Made by a program: the position numbers and the translations under genes. From Magnolia sinica (Eukaryota; Streptophyta; Magnoliopsida; Magnoliales; Magnoliaceae), in contig NC_080581.1 in NCBI RefSeq assembly GCF_029962835.1, forward strand, positions 19,978,001-20,042,000: a stretch of 64,000 nucleotides of DNA, given 5' to 3'. Shown here in pieces: positions 46,978-58,790 of this stretch (position 1 is its first letter; each line of letters opens with the position of its first letter). The notes beneath the pieces were generated by a model. That model ran no database searches, had not been told where the DNA came from, and worked only from the letters and a program-made list of their open reading frames with translations.

Positions 46978-47165
46978 GTATCCATGTTGTCCATCTATTT
47001 GGACAAGCCGGCCCACCTAATGTATGGTTTATATCCACACTGTCCATATGTTTGGACTGTGGACAATGGGGCCACCTGATGTATGTGTTGTATCCATGTT
47101 GTCCATCTATTTGGATAGTGGGCCCACCTAATGTATGGGTTATATCCACACTGTCCATCTATTTG
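46978..47165. repeat. 52-bp tandem repeat, right part of array
   Basis: Units start at 46990, 47043, 47102 and 47154 (spacings 53, 59, 52; the 59-bp unit holds a short internal duplication near 47055-47062). The array ends abruptly at 'tttggtgcaaaaacc'. Confidence 0.88.
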
Positions 47166-48441
47166 GTGCAAAAACCACCTAATGTGATTGATTTTCTCAG
47201 AGAAATGCTCCAGATAGTTTTTATCTAATGCATTAAGAATGATATACTACAGGTTTCACAACTTTGGGATATGCCTTTCCAAGTTCTAATTTAGTCATAT
47301 TTGTACCTATAGAAATGAATGTAAAGCCCTTTATTCCCAGAACTACAATTAAACTAGATTTCTAGAAAATCATCTAAAGTCTTTCTATGAAAAAAAATCT
47401 CTAAATCCCCTGTTAAAATTTTCAACAGCTCCCTTCATGTCTCCTTTTGCCAAATTGAACTAGTAAAACACAAAAACAATACTCTTTTCAAGGCCTTAGT
47501 TGTGACTATTTTTAGGCCATTTTGCAGCCTGTATACAATCCATCGAATGCACCAATTTGGGGTCTTACTGAAGAAGCATCATATAGAGATTTAGAGAGAG
47601 AGTGTGTGTGAACTATGCTAATTCCTGTACAACCAGGTCCTTTCCCCCAACATGCCAGTTGTTCAAGAGATTCGTACCATGCAAATGGTAGGCCTCACTG
47701 TTAAGCTGCTTGGCACAAAAATCAGCATGTCTGCTCATCAGGTGGTTCATACTTGTATGTCGAGTCATACTTTCAATTTTTTAAACAGTAACAAATTTTC
47801 AACATTGCCAAATATACATAATAGTCAGCTTAATGTCCATACCTCAGTATATTCAAAAAGCTTCCCAAACTCACATAGAATTTACTCAAGATAAACACCC
47901 TTTAGAAAATGCTTTGAGTTCCCTGATAGATGCAGTTCATGCTGTAGAAGCATTATGCGAGGTTATACAGTCATTATAATAGATCCGCCAAAAATTTATA
48001 TAGCTTTTATCATGTAATTCAAAAGCAGGGAAGTTTTAGTGAATTGCCCTTACATTAAATCGGTGACAAGAAAATGAGAATTGTCCATCAGTTCACCTGT
48101 CAAGGGTACCATCCAGAATCAAATACCAAACACGCACAATTTGCTTTGTATTGGATGTTTACTTCAAGGTGTCAAATAAGATTATACAAATTGATGTCAA
48201 ATGCTTAAATACTATAAGGAAACAACATAATCTATTGCATAATATAACAATTAGAAAATAACAAACATACCAAGGCCCACACTGTCCATGAAGTCTTTGA
48301 CTCCAGTCCCTCCATTTTTCACTTAACACTTGTCATAGATTTCAATCCATGCTTTATTATAGCCCATATTAAATGAGTATCCTTATCTAAATTTCTGTAG
48401 CTTTGAAATATGCTTTGTTTCTAAATGGTGTGCAGCAAGCA
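47166..48441 (+). other. hAT internal sequence, no gene seen
   Basis: AT-rich with only short, weak ORFs (for example 47652-47894). The end has a pyrimidine-poor acceptor-like 'tggtgtgcag' at 48426-48435. It could be intron of the hAT gene. Confidence 0.4.
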
Positions 48442-49146
48442 ATGTCTTCAGATGATCCATCTACCAATATTTGGGATTATGGATCCCAAGTGTACTCCCC
48501 AACTTCTAAAAAAATGAAAATCTAATGTAAATTGTATGGGACCAGATTTGTTAATAAAATAAAACATCTTAAACTACACTTATTAGGTCGGGGGGAGATG
48601 AAAAACCATGTCCCGAAGCATTAAAGGAGATACGATTTTTATACTAGGCTCTTGTAGACTCCAACAAGAAGCCTTCTACTCTCTCCCCCACACTGAATAT
48701 AACTAACCATAGGATATATAATAACAGACCCGTTCTAATCAATGAAGATTTTGAAATAGAGAGGGTGAAGAGAATAAGTAGGGAAGAGGAAGAAGAGAAT
48801 GCAACTAGATTTAGAAGATTGGAAGAAGAGCAATTACAATTAGCCTTGAAGTTGAGTAAGGAAGAGGCAGATGCATGAAGATATCAATGATGTACTCCAC
48901 CAAGCCCGACAAGTAAGAAGCCATCAAAGTTTATTTCCAAACTCACCTCATTCTACAAGAACTTGGGTATTCTGTATATATCAGCTCATAAAATATAGTT
49001 TGAAAAAATTACTTGAATCTATATAAGAGCATGGTGAAATAGTCTCCCCACCTTCTGATTCAGGGGAGGTTAATGATCATATTAGAGAGGATAGTACCAC
49101 TAGCTCGAGCTTGGATGACGAAAAGTATAGATCTGATCTAGAATAA
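48442..49146 (+). pseudogene. Degraded ORF with UIM-like motif inside the hAT element (unidentified)
   Basis: Not recognised. Three pieces on the plus strand: (a) ATG 48442 to TAA 48525, 27 residues (MSSDDPSTNIWDYGSQVYSP…), just after an acceptor-like 'tggtgtgcag'; (b) open frame 48573-48878 with one TAG at 48645, containing 'PCPEALKEIRFLY', then a charged stretch and EEEQLQLALKLSKEE (48822-48866), then TGA; (c) ATG 48871 to TAA 49146 with one stop at 49024, ending in an acidic Ser-rich tail. EEE-x-LxLALxLSxxE fits the ubiquitin-interacting motif consensus. Codon pattern and amino-acid composition look coding. It lies 1 kb upstream of the hAT transposase on the same strand: either a lost exon or gene of the hAT, or a captured host fragment. 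Confidence 0.45.
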
Positions 49147-50120
49147 GAAAATTAACCTTGATGTATTAAGTTTTTTAGTTGTAATCTTATAAACTTGCAA
49201 AGTTGCAGTTGTAGACTTGCAGTTGTAATCGTATGGACTTAAATTTCCTACTAAATTGTTGTAACTTAACTAAAATGTTGTATGTTAATGATCATATGCA
49301 TTATCCCCTTATTTGTTCTTAAACATTATCTTCTTATAGAGTTGTAGTTGTATGGATAAATTGTTTCTCATATATTTTGATAATTATTTTTTACATATTG
49401 TCATATTGATGCTTATGATTATTTATGATATGATGTTGTTAATTAATATTTAGGTCACTTAGTGGTTTAGCAATAAACCTCCCGTTTAAGAATTTATATT
49501 GAACAGGTACAATCATTCCACTGAAAATACTTGTTCTTTTTTAATTCCTAAATTGTCCCATTTTGGACAATTCAGTACCATACTATGTACTTAGGTTGTC
49601 ATCATTCAATTTACATGTGGTTGAAATTTTGGTAGTGTTTCCTTATATTTTCAGTGGATATGTAGTTCTTTACTAGTTAGTTTCCACTACATGTATAATA
49701 GATTACATGTGGGTGTGACAACTAATTAGTATTAAATTTTACATATATCTGGAGAATATAGGAAGGTGCTGTCGAAATTTTAGCTCGCATGTAAATTGTA
49801 TAAGGACAATACATGGTATGTTACCGAATGAGATAGAGACAATTAGTACCTCTATATAGATATAAGTAAGAATAAGATATTTAGAAACAATTAGTAAAAA
49901 AAATTGAAACAATTATAGAAAATTTATAGTTATGTATATGTATCTATCCTGATGGATTTATTTATTAGGGGACCATTTGAGACACTTGTGTTTTGTAGTT
50001 TATGGAGGGGTCCAATATTGTTTGTATTATATATTTATATATACGTATAAATGTCGTTGACTGATTCCTTCAACTTATAAAATCCCTGATCTTACCCTAC
50101 TCTTATTTTTAATTTTTAGA
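49147..50120. other. hAT internal AT-rich spacer
   Basis: No open frame. Ends in 'tttttaatttttag' directly before an ATG at 50121, a good plant 3' splice-site context. Confidence 0.5.
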
Positions 50121-52206
50121 TGACTACTGAAGAAAACCCAAGTACTCTTGGCCCAATTCTCCTTTTTCCGTGGATGAAGAAAAATTAGAAAACAAAGTTA
50201 AAACAGCTTCAGGTTCTATGAAAGGGAAAAAAAGATCGGCCATATGGGAATCTTTTAATGAGATCACACAACCAGATGGTTCTGTCGAGATTAGATGCAA
50301 GTTTTGTAAAATTCTTCACAACAAGCATTCTGGTTCTTCTACAACTCACTATTAGAGGTATCTAGATAAATGTGTGAAGAGACCAAGAACATTGAAGGGT
50401 GGAGTCTAGCAACTACTTTCATTTACTATTTCTAAAGATAATGACTCTAAAGCTGCACTCTCAACATATAAGTATGACTCAGATAAACTGAATGAGTGGT
50501 TTGCGAGGTTAGTGATAGTCAATGAGAAGCTGCACTCTTAACGTATAAGTATGACCCATATAAACTAAATGAGTGGTTTGCAATGTTAGTGATAGTCAAT
50601 GAGAAGCCATTCAGCATGGTAGAAAGCAAGGTTTTCATAGGATTTTGTAAATTTCTAAAGCTTAGATGTGAGAAGGCCTCTTGATCTACTATGAAAAAAG
50701 AGTACATAAAGATGTATGTTGTTAAGAAAGCTAACTTGAAAGCTCTCCTGGAGTCTGTATCCAGAATAAGTTTGACATCAGCTATGTGGACGACCTCAAA
50801 TCAAAGAAAGGAATATATGTCATTGACCTCACACTTCGTTGATGCGGATTAGACACTATAAAAGAGGATTTTAAACTTCCGCCACATTCCTCCTCCTCAT
50901 ACCGGTGTGGTACTGTCCAATTGCATTTACCACTGTCATGTTGAGTGGGGCATTAAAAAGAAAATTTCTTCAATTATTTTAGATAATGCCTCGTCCAACA
51001 ATACATTGATTTCTTTCTTACGTACTTAGTTCAGGGCTGCTGAAAATTTATTCTTTGAAAGTAAAATATTCTAAGTTAAATTTTGTGCTCACATACTCAA
51101 CTTGATTGTGCAAGAAGGGCTAAAGCAATTGGATCAATGATTGCAAACATACAAGATAGTATTAAATATATAAGGGACTGAGTATGTGGAATGATATAAT
51201 CCAACGTTTGGATTTAAAATCTAAACAGCAGTTGAAGTTAGATGTTTGCGCTCGCTGGAATTCCACTTATGAAATTTTGAATACAACTTTACAATTTAAA
51301 GTTGCATTCCCTGAACTTGCGGTGCGCGATAAAATGTACGCATACGTGCCAAGTGATGAAGACTAGAAGAAAGCTGAAGATGTTCATTGGTTTTTCAAAG
51401 TTTTTTACGACTACACGAAGATTTTTTCAGAAAATAAGTATACCACGGCAAATTAATTTCTTCCTGAAATTATTTTCATTATGAACATGCTTAAAAAATG
51501 TACTGCTGATGGTCCAAAATTTTTAAAAGCGATGGCTATAGGAATGCAGTTGAAATTTGATAAGTATTGGGCTGAATGTCACTTATTAATGGTCAATGCA
51601 ATTGTCCTGGATCCATAATACAAGATGACAATGGTTTGATTTGTTTTCAGATCGCTTTATTCCAGTTCCGAAAGAGTTTCAGCCGAAACCACCATTATTA
51701 ATGCTGCAACTGAAGAGTTGTTCACATCGTATGTTGATAATTCTGCCAAAACATCAAATGCAATAAGTACTTCTCAAACTGCGGATAGTTTTTTTACTGT
51801 AAGCGAGCGACTTTGTGACTTTATGTCTTTTTTAGACGAAGAAGAAATGGAGATGCAAAAAACTGAATCCGAAGTGGACAAGTATCTAAAGGAACAAGTC
51901 ATAAGGATAGAAGATAATGATTTCGATATTTTGTAATGGTGGAAGTCTCGAACTTGTGAATACCCTAGACTTTCGTTGATGGCACGGGACATTTTATCAA
52001 TTCCAATTTCGACCGTGGCATCAGAATCAGCTTTTAGCACTGGCAGTAAGGTAGTTACCAAGTATTAAAGCTCACTCGCCTCAAATACAATTAAAGCACT
52101 GATATGTACATAAAATTGGTTGCATCCAATTTGGGGTGGTAGCACTTTCGATGCTGAAGAGTATGAAGAGGACAATGAAATTGAAAACGTGGGATGGAAT
52201 GCTTAA
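50121..52206 (+). pseudogene. hAT transposase, Ac/RICESLEEPER type (degenerate)
   Basis: A BED zinc finger comes first (50170-50400): 'SAIWESFNEI', 'IRCKFCKI' and 'STTHY.RYLDKC' give a C-x2-C … H-x5-C pattern. The middle catalytic region is recoverable only in fragments: 'SSIILDNASSNN' (about 50965-51000, probable catalytic Asp), 'KFCAHILNLIVQEGL' (51077-51120), and 'LDVCARWNSTYEIL' (51240-51280). The C-terminal hATC dimerisation domain is clear at 51880-52120: 'FDIL.WWKS', 'YPRLSLMARDILSIPIST' and 'VASESAFSTGSK'. The acidic tail ends at TAA 52204-52206. The start is shifted by one base near 50150. At least eight stops, so the protein is dead. Transposase would bind the 'actcgactcg' subterminal words and the 12-bp ends. 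Confidence 0.85.
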
Positions 52207-52444
52207 ATGAATGAAAGCTTAAAAATTTTCATAAATGGATTTATAATTTTTGATATATTTTAACTATTTCAAATTGATGTTGATGTTGATTATTGACGAC
52301 AAATTATGTTTTTGTGGTATGATATTGATAGTATCTAGAGGTTTATCATTTACGTCTTAGTAATGTGGCATTAGCATATGAGACATTTAATTTATATTTT
52401 TAGCTAAAATTTTAATAACTTAACATATGATAATATGAATAAGC

Positions 52445-52570
52445 TAAAACTCGACTCAACTCGAACCACTAGCTCTACTCGAACTAGACACGACAGCTTT
52501 GGCAAACAAGCCAAGCTTCAATGTTGAGCTCGAGGCTGAGCTCGAGCTTGAGCTCAAACTCAAGTACACC
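52445..52570. promoter_or_regulatory. Right subterminal repeat zone of the hAT element
   Basis: Dense 'actcgactcaactcgaac' and 'gagctcgag' words, mirroring 23790-23970 at the left end. Probable transposase-binding region by analogy with other hAT elements. Confidence 0.55.
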
Positions 52571-52579
52571 ATGGACAAG

Positions 52580-54116
52580 TGTTAAGGGTCAAATATTGCA
52601 TATCAGAGCCCAGTTGTTGCCTGGATTTATGAACATGGTACTTCTTAACAGTCTATTTTAATTGTGTTTGTGATGCAAGGAGAATTGATGAGCATGGATT
52701 GAAAAGGGTGCTAAAGGTATGGATTTGACACTCTAGCATCACCAAGGCAGTGGACGGGACTCCATAGGACCAAGATTGAGGATTTACGCACCAGAGATCA
52801 GAGAAATTCTAGCCACTCACTTCAAACAGGCATGAAAGACGTCCATAATACAAGATCACAGGGTTCCCACCATCTGATCGGCTCTAAACTTTATATATGG
52901 CCTGATGATCATGAACTAACCGTACACGTCAAATTTCAGTCATTGAATCCCTCTGGAAGTGACCCAACAGACAGATCAGCCCATAAATCAGTGATTTGGG
53001 GCCCGCCTGGTATCTGAAAATGCTTCAATTTTATTCTCAACACCTTAAATGGAGTGACACAACAAATGGATGGATCAGATGTCTCACGAACATCACAGTG
53101 GACCCTACATGTACAATGCGTGTACATAGTGTACACGCACCGACCGTGCACTGGACGGTCAGCCCGATTAAAGACGGGCTAACCCATCTTCTTCTTCCAC
53201 AGCAATAGTGAACAGACGCTATTCGTCCATTTTTCATCAGTGGGCCCCACTCGCTCCCTAGAACATTGATCTGGATGGTACATTCATTCCATAGGATGGC
53301 CAAAACCAACTCCTAGGTGGCTTAACTACAGAAGAAAGCGTGGATCGGATTCCAATCGTCCAAACAGAGGTCGGACGGTCGTGTGATCAATCACATAGGC
53401 CACACCGAATACAAACAGAAACTAGTCATTTCGTACTGATTTTTCGTCATGAATCCAGTGGACGGACTGGATTTCACCGCTGATGCTAACCATGGGCCCA
53501 CCGATCTTCGTAGTGCAAGGACCGTGCACAGGCTCTGCGTCCGCAAAAATCGGCCGTAGTGGGCCACTCTGCGATCAAGGAGATGATCGGATCGATGATC
53601 CGATCCGTCCAGAAGATGCAGAGGGGGGTCCTAATCCCGTTCATGAAGTCAAACCAGATATCTGGAGCCGTCAACCATCACATTTCCAAGCCGACGCCGA
53701 TCAGTTTTCAAGGAATCTGCGACCTGCGTTCGTGGCTGCGTAAATAGACTTGCGCAAGGAGTTTCAAATGGGGTTGATGTGCATACAACCGACTCCAGCC
53801 AGGCCTTTCCACCACTGTTAGCAAACTATAAAAAGAAGAGAGAAGAAGGGAGAGAGGGGAGAATTACAGGGAATCGGATCAGAAGCTGGGAGCTTGGCTT
53901 AGGTGCTTGAACAGGTAGATGTCAGATAGAGAGTTTTGTTCTTTTTCTTCCTACTATTTTTATTTTGTTTATTTTAAGAGATCTAGTCCATTCATGAGGG
54001 GCTAAACCTCTTAGCTGGGGCTAAGAGGGGAAGCTTGTGGCGTGATGGGACTGACTCTATGCCTTTGATTTATGCTAGACTGACTGATGTTGATTTTAGT
54101 TCAATTAAAAGGAATA
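52580..54116 (+). mobile_element. Truncated Athila-type LTR, opposite orientation
   Basis: Starts TGTTAAGGGTCAAATATTGC, the reverse complement of the end of the complete Athila LTR. It stays collinear through 'gatcggctctaaactt', the TATA zone (ctataaaaag, 53826-53835) and 'ctaagaggggaagcttgtgg', to break off at about 54116, roughly 540 bp before the expected end. More diverged than the LTR pair at 24547/34039, so an older insertion or another subfamily. ORFs at 53037-53309 and 53483-53743 are LTR sequence. Confidence 0.78.
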
Positions 54117-54163
54117 CCGAGCTTGGCCCACCTCGACTCGACTCGGCTCGATGCCCACCTCTG

Positions 54164-54171
54164 ACTCTGGT
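54164..54171. repeat. hAT target-site duplication, right copy
   Basis: ACTCTGGT, pairing with ACTCTGGG at 23764-23771 (7 of 8). Confidence 0.78.
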
Positions 54172-54959
54172 TAGTGACCCTTTTGGTCAATGCGCAAACT
54201 TTGGATTTAGTTGGTGGTGCACACATCAATGTAAGTAATTCACAGGTGCATGTTACATCATTTTTCTGGGATTGGATGTCACAATTAGTCGCTCAATGAA
54301 CAAATCATGTTATGTAATTCTTTCAATTCATGTGTTATACTGTCTCGAGGTGTTATATAAATTCACGGTATTATTAGACACGCCGACGAATCTGTGTAGT
54401 TATGGGATGCAGAGAGAGCCAAATTTTTATGAATTATATTCCACAATGTGGTGTTCAATATATATGATGAGCCGCACATAGTATTTTAGGCATGCATTCA
54501 TGTAGATTTGTTCCACATATCGATACCACTCGTAATTGTGGAATATGATGTGTGTTGGAACCCTTACATTATTATTTTGATGAGTCACTTGAATTAATCT
54601 TAAAAGACAACCATCACTATGAGTAGGGCGTTGACCCTCTTCAACCATATAGTTGATGCAAGTGATGCACAAGTTGAAGATATGGGCAGTGCATGGTCTC
54701 CCTATGAAAGACTACAGGTGACGTGGGATTATGTTGTTGATGCTTTAATTTTAGTTTAGCTTTCTTTAGGTTTCATATTACGAATTTGGATATTTGTGAT
54801 AAGCTCCCACTTGAGTGAACATTAAATGATTAGTTGAACTTTTATGTTTAAATGGAATAAGATTTATAGTATGTTTGGTTTTATTCTCGTGAATGGGTAC
54901 TTTCATTAATGTGATCTAGAAAAAAAAAGGTGCAATTATGAAGTATTAATTCATTATTT
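54172..54959. other. Unassigned sequence flanking the hAT
   Basis: Joins 22172-23763 when the hAT is removed. No coding region or repeat recognised. Confidence 0.4.
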
Positions 54960-56587
54960 ATGTAACACCCTTGAATTCGGGATTAAAGTTCCTAAACTCA
55001 GGTGCCGAATTTTTGGGGCATTAAAATGTTGATAAGGACTTCTCTAGTCACAACCCCAATGCCAAGAAGTGCAAGAGGAACCGTGGTAATGAATTAATAC
55101 TTCATAAATAGGAAAAGGCTAGTAATCCTAAGGGAGTAACAAAAGATGGAAATGTTGTTGACACTGTGGAAAGCTATGAGCAACCGTGGTAAGGCTAGTA
55201 ATCCTAAGGGAGTCAGTACCCATTCTGGCCAAAAGGGTAAGGAAAAGGAAAAAAATAAAAGATGGAAATGTTGTTGACACTGTGGAAAGCTATGAGCAAC
55301 TTAAGTAGGATGGATACAAGCATAGTTTGTAGTAGTTATGGGGGCTTCGATCCAGTTTCATAATTTGATTCATGGGTATGGTTTATTTTCTTAAGTATCA
55401 GTTTATTAGTCATTGGCATGATTTTTATTTCTTATTGTTAAACTATCTTATACACTGCTTATGCCCTTTACGTGATTCATGATAATGATGTGTTATGATT
55501 GGTTAATATAATTCTCTGAGGAATCTCGCATTAGAGATTAAAAAAAGAAGAAGAACAGGATAACATCAATAAACCTTAGAGAGATATTGCACATCTAGCA
55601 CACATGCTCTATTAAAGACATCTAAATGTACTCCTGTATTAGTATCTCAGTGAAATGTATGATAAAATGGACTCATGTGCATATATAGTATGTTGGCCTT
55701 TAACCAAACATATATCTTGACCTTTAAAATGGATTATTATTGTCACCCATGTGTTTGATGGTGGTGATGATAGCATGAGCTCTGGTTGTATTTGTGTGAT
55801 ACTCATTGAATCACTAGTTTCTTGTTAAACCCACAGTTGTAGTATTGTTGATTAGAGGAATGACATGTTTATTTTGCTCTGTTTGTGAGCACTAAGGATA
55901 AGGTATTTATCACATTAGCTGTGATGGGGGATTTATAGTATGTGGCTATTTTCTTACCTTGTATATGGTTAAATTTCAATCATTACTTAGATGTCACTAA
56001 CTTACATGTGTCACTAAGGGAATAATGCTAAAAGGCATGTACACTGCCCACTGGAATCCCACGATACACTGGTGCACACATTGTTGACTTATGATGAGAT
56101 GTCTTGGTCAATGGGAGGAAAATGAGACACTGTGATAAGCCTATCTTATCTTAGAGAAAGTTCATGTTAGAACAAACTTTAGAGGAATGCGTTGCTTTTT
56201 GTAAGGATGTGATTTGATACTGGTCATTCACTCATATAGTGACACTATCGATTTAGCATATGACGTGTTAGGTGTTCTTAGATGATATATATGTTCGAGA
56301 TGCACATGTTTTCTCTCTCTAGTGGATCATAGAGTTTCTAAGTGAACTTGGAACTATCATGTGATTGGATTTAGATCAGAAAGTTTAAAAGGCAAGTCAT
56401 GTATTACAGTAATTAAACTATTAGGAGTAGTCATTTGTGTTAAATAGTGGGAGTTATTTTGAGAGTGATGGCATGGACTGTTAGAGGACTATTATAACTC
56501 ATTAATCCTCTTGTCATTAAAGTCCTTAATCAACGTGTATGCTCAAAGGATTTAAACACCTATTGGTTTTAGAGCAAGTGGGAAGCT
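54960..56587 (+). mobile_element. Degraded copia-like internal region, possibly gag-only
   Basis: The left edge shows an LTR-start-like TGTAACACCCTTGAATTCGG at 54961. At 55120-55310 a segment is duplicated; its translation, with stops, includes 'RWKCC.HCGK', a possible gag zinc-knuckle remnant. No integrase or RT. It ends in a polypurine-type 'gagcaagtgggaagc' (56573-56587) before a TGTTGGGAG LTR start, as in copia elements. Low certainty for the extent. Confidence 0.4.
55117..55310. repeat. Imperfect direct duplication
   Basis: 'ggctagtaatcctaagggag' at 55117 and 55193. 'agatggaaatgttgttgaca' at 55144 and 55260. The second copy has 40 extra bases in the middle. Confidence 0.85.
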
Positions 56588-58100
56588 GTTGGGAGTCAGT
56601 TCCTTGGAAAACCAATGTTAGCTCTAATCCATTAACCATGTGGATGTAATTATGACGATCTCAACCATAGATCATGTTGACCGTGACTCTTTAATGGACA
56701 TCTTATTAATCCCCAATGTATAGTGTTACTTTAAATCTATATAATAGGTTTGTTGAAGAGTGATTCTTTTGGTACTACTTTGGAACTTGAGATTGGATAT
56801 GACAGTCATTGACCTAGGAGAGTTATGGTCTATGGATCTTAATATCTTGTTAGACGATGACTGTCATAGGGGCATAGGACACTTGTGGGCATCAATTCAT
56901 AAGATGTATGATCATCTTGTGTGAATGGACTAACTTGAGTAAGGATGGACAGTTTCCACCATCAAGAACTGACTTAGTGTCAGTTTATGCCTTGCCCTTA
57001 CCTTGCATAAGAATATGAGTGTGCTATGAACAAAGGATCCAAGTTCAGACATTTGGTATCTCACATTGGTGGACTAAGATCAAGTCAATAGTTTGAGGGC
57101 CAATTAACATGGATTATGATCGTTAGATTAAGACTTAATAATGGATGAAAGATGATTAATCATTAGACATGAGGACGTGTGAGGGTCACAATCTTGATTG
57201 GTTGGCTTTATCTCTTCCTAGAGGTCCATGCAAGAACCAATAAAGTAGACATAGTTGTGTACTTCCATCATGAGCTATTGATTTTTGCACGGTCCAATAA
57301 GAGATCCACTAGTTTCCCTAGAAACATATTTATACATTTAATATAAATATATTAGGGACTCGTCAAGTGGTTTTTCCACTTTGCCCAACACTTAAGAGTA
57401 TTTTAATTGGCTTTTCAAAAGTGTTTGATGTTGAAGTTTTGTTTTAACTATTAAAACTTTTTTTATCGCACTTAATGATAACCTGATAGTCCAAATTTGA
57501 CAGTCCACTTCTAATTGGCATAAGATATGATAATTAGTAGATGACCATAGCAGTGGATGGATTATATCATGAATATATATATGGATAAAGTGGATCGACG
57601 CACTTCCCTCGCACTAGGTTACAAAGTTGTGTGTAGGGTGGCGGAGTACTATACTGGTATTCTCATGAAATCCTAACTTACTACTGATATATTTGATCAT
57701 ATCATAGAGGAGAGGATATAAGAAGCCCTAGACAGCCTTTCTCTTGAACATGTGAATTAGAGAAATGAGAGAAAGAGAGTGAAAAGAGAGAGTGGAGGAA
57801 GATATTCATTCTCCTTCCACATCTTCTCTATCATCCTTATGCATGGTTGTAGAATTACTTGGCATCTATCAGAACAAATTTCTTGGGCTATCAAAATCTC
57901 TTCAGTACTAGGATAGATCAGGGAGAGACCTCTTAGGTAGAGGATCATTATTGACATTGGATCAACATACACCGTTGGATTTTAGGTATGATCTAACCCT
58001 CTCAACTTAGTTTTTGGATTCTAGAAATTATACATGATCATACTCGAAGATCTTAAGATTGGAATTTTATTTTTAAATTTAGAGAAAATACATTCCACCA
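56588..58100 (+). mobile_element. Copia-type LTR (approximate end)
   Basis: Starts TGTTGGGAGTC right after a purine tract. An AT-rich TATA-like 'taatataaatatatt' near 57335-57352 and a GA-rich leader (57757-57800) support plus orientation. The right end is not certain: no TCCCAACA is visible, and 'ccaccatgca' near 58100 is the last LTR-like context. Non-coding. Confidence 0.5.
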
Positions 58101-58790
58101 TGCATCTCTGATGAAATCCGATCACCTGGTTGGTTCATTGGCCTTTTCAGCCTACCTGATGCAGGGATGAACATGATAAGGTCGATCACCATACCCCTCA
58201 AGGGGACAACTACTCTCTAAACTCCTCATAGAGATACCTCAAATCCATGAGGGAAAATAAGAAAATAGAAATAAATTCTAGAAATTCAAAATTTCATTGA
58301 TAGATGATAAAAACAATTTTACAACCCTTTAAATAGTGATACCAAACCTTGGAATAAGTTTCAGAATCAAACTCCAACTCAAATTCCCAAAAATTCATGA
58401 CTTACTATAAATAGTAAACTTATTATTTATAGACAGTCATGATTTCCACTAGACTTCATGGTTTTCGGCCAAAAATAGTAAGAGTCCAATTTGGCTTAAC
58501 CATGTTATTCTCCTAATTTTTTAAGCACTTTTCATGTTGGACACAGCTCCTAAAGCTCAAGGGATGAAAAGTTATAATCAAACTAAAATTTACTATAAAT
58601 AGTAAAAATGAAATTAAAAAGGATTTTCGACCATCGATCTAATGGAATCTCGCAAATTCGATGTGGGTAACCCGGCATAGCGGGGTTAGGGGGCTAAAGT
58701 AGCTTCTCCTACCCTAAAATCATATATGTATGTCAAATAACTCATTCCAATTTGCAAGAAACGCTTGTTTTAAGATTCTGATAATGTGGA
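58101..58790 (-). other. Non-coding 3' region downstream of chromovirus pol remnant
   Basis: AT-rich, no frame. Probably the 3' untranslated or LTR part of the minus-strand element at 58791-60960, but no LTR end could be fixed. Confidence 0.35.

Larger units (their letters stand above)
23772..54163 (+). mobile_element. hAT (Ac-type) element expanded to 30.4 kb by nested insertions
   Basis: Left end TAGAGGTGGGCA and right end TGCCCACCTCTG form a 12-bp inverted repeat (one terminal mismatch). They are flanked by 8-bp duplications ACTCTGGG (23764-23771) and ACTCTGGT (54164-54171), 7 of 8 identical. Subterminal zones (23790-23970, 52445-52570 and 54130-54150) are filled with 'actcgactcg' words. 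A degenerate Ac/RICESLEEPER-type transposase on the plus strand at 50121-52206 fits the superfamily. Subtracting the Athila composite (24547-46972) and an LTR fragment (52580-54116) leaves about 6.4 kb. The transposase is broken by stops and shifts, so the element is dead. Confidence 0.82.

Noticed and set aside
47652..47894. 80-codon ORF upstream of the hAT orphan segment
   Set aside because: Composition is low-complexity Ser/Asn/His with no motif and no link to the following frames; likely chance.
53037..53747. Cluster of ORFs on both strands
   Set aside because: Located in the truncated Athila-type LTR; overlapping in several frames, as expected for GC-richer LTR sequence.
54427..54672. 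81-codon minus-strand ORF
   Set aside because: Isolated, no start context or domain, in unassigned AT-rich DNA.
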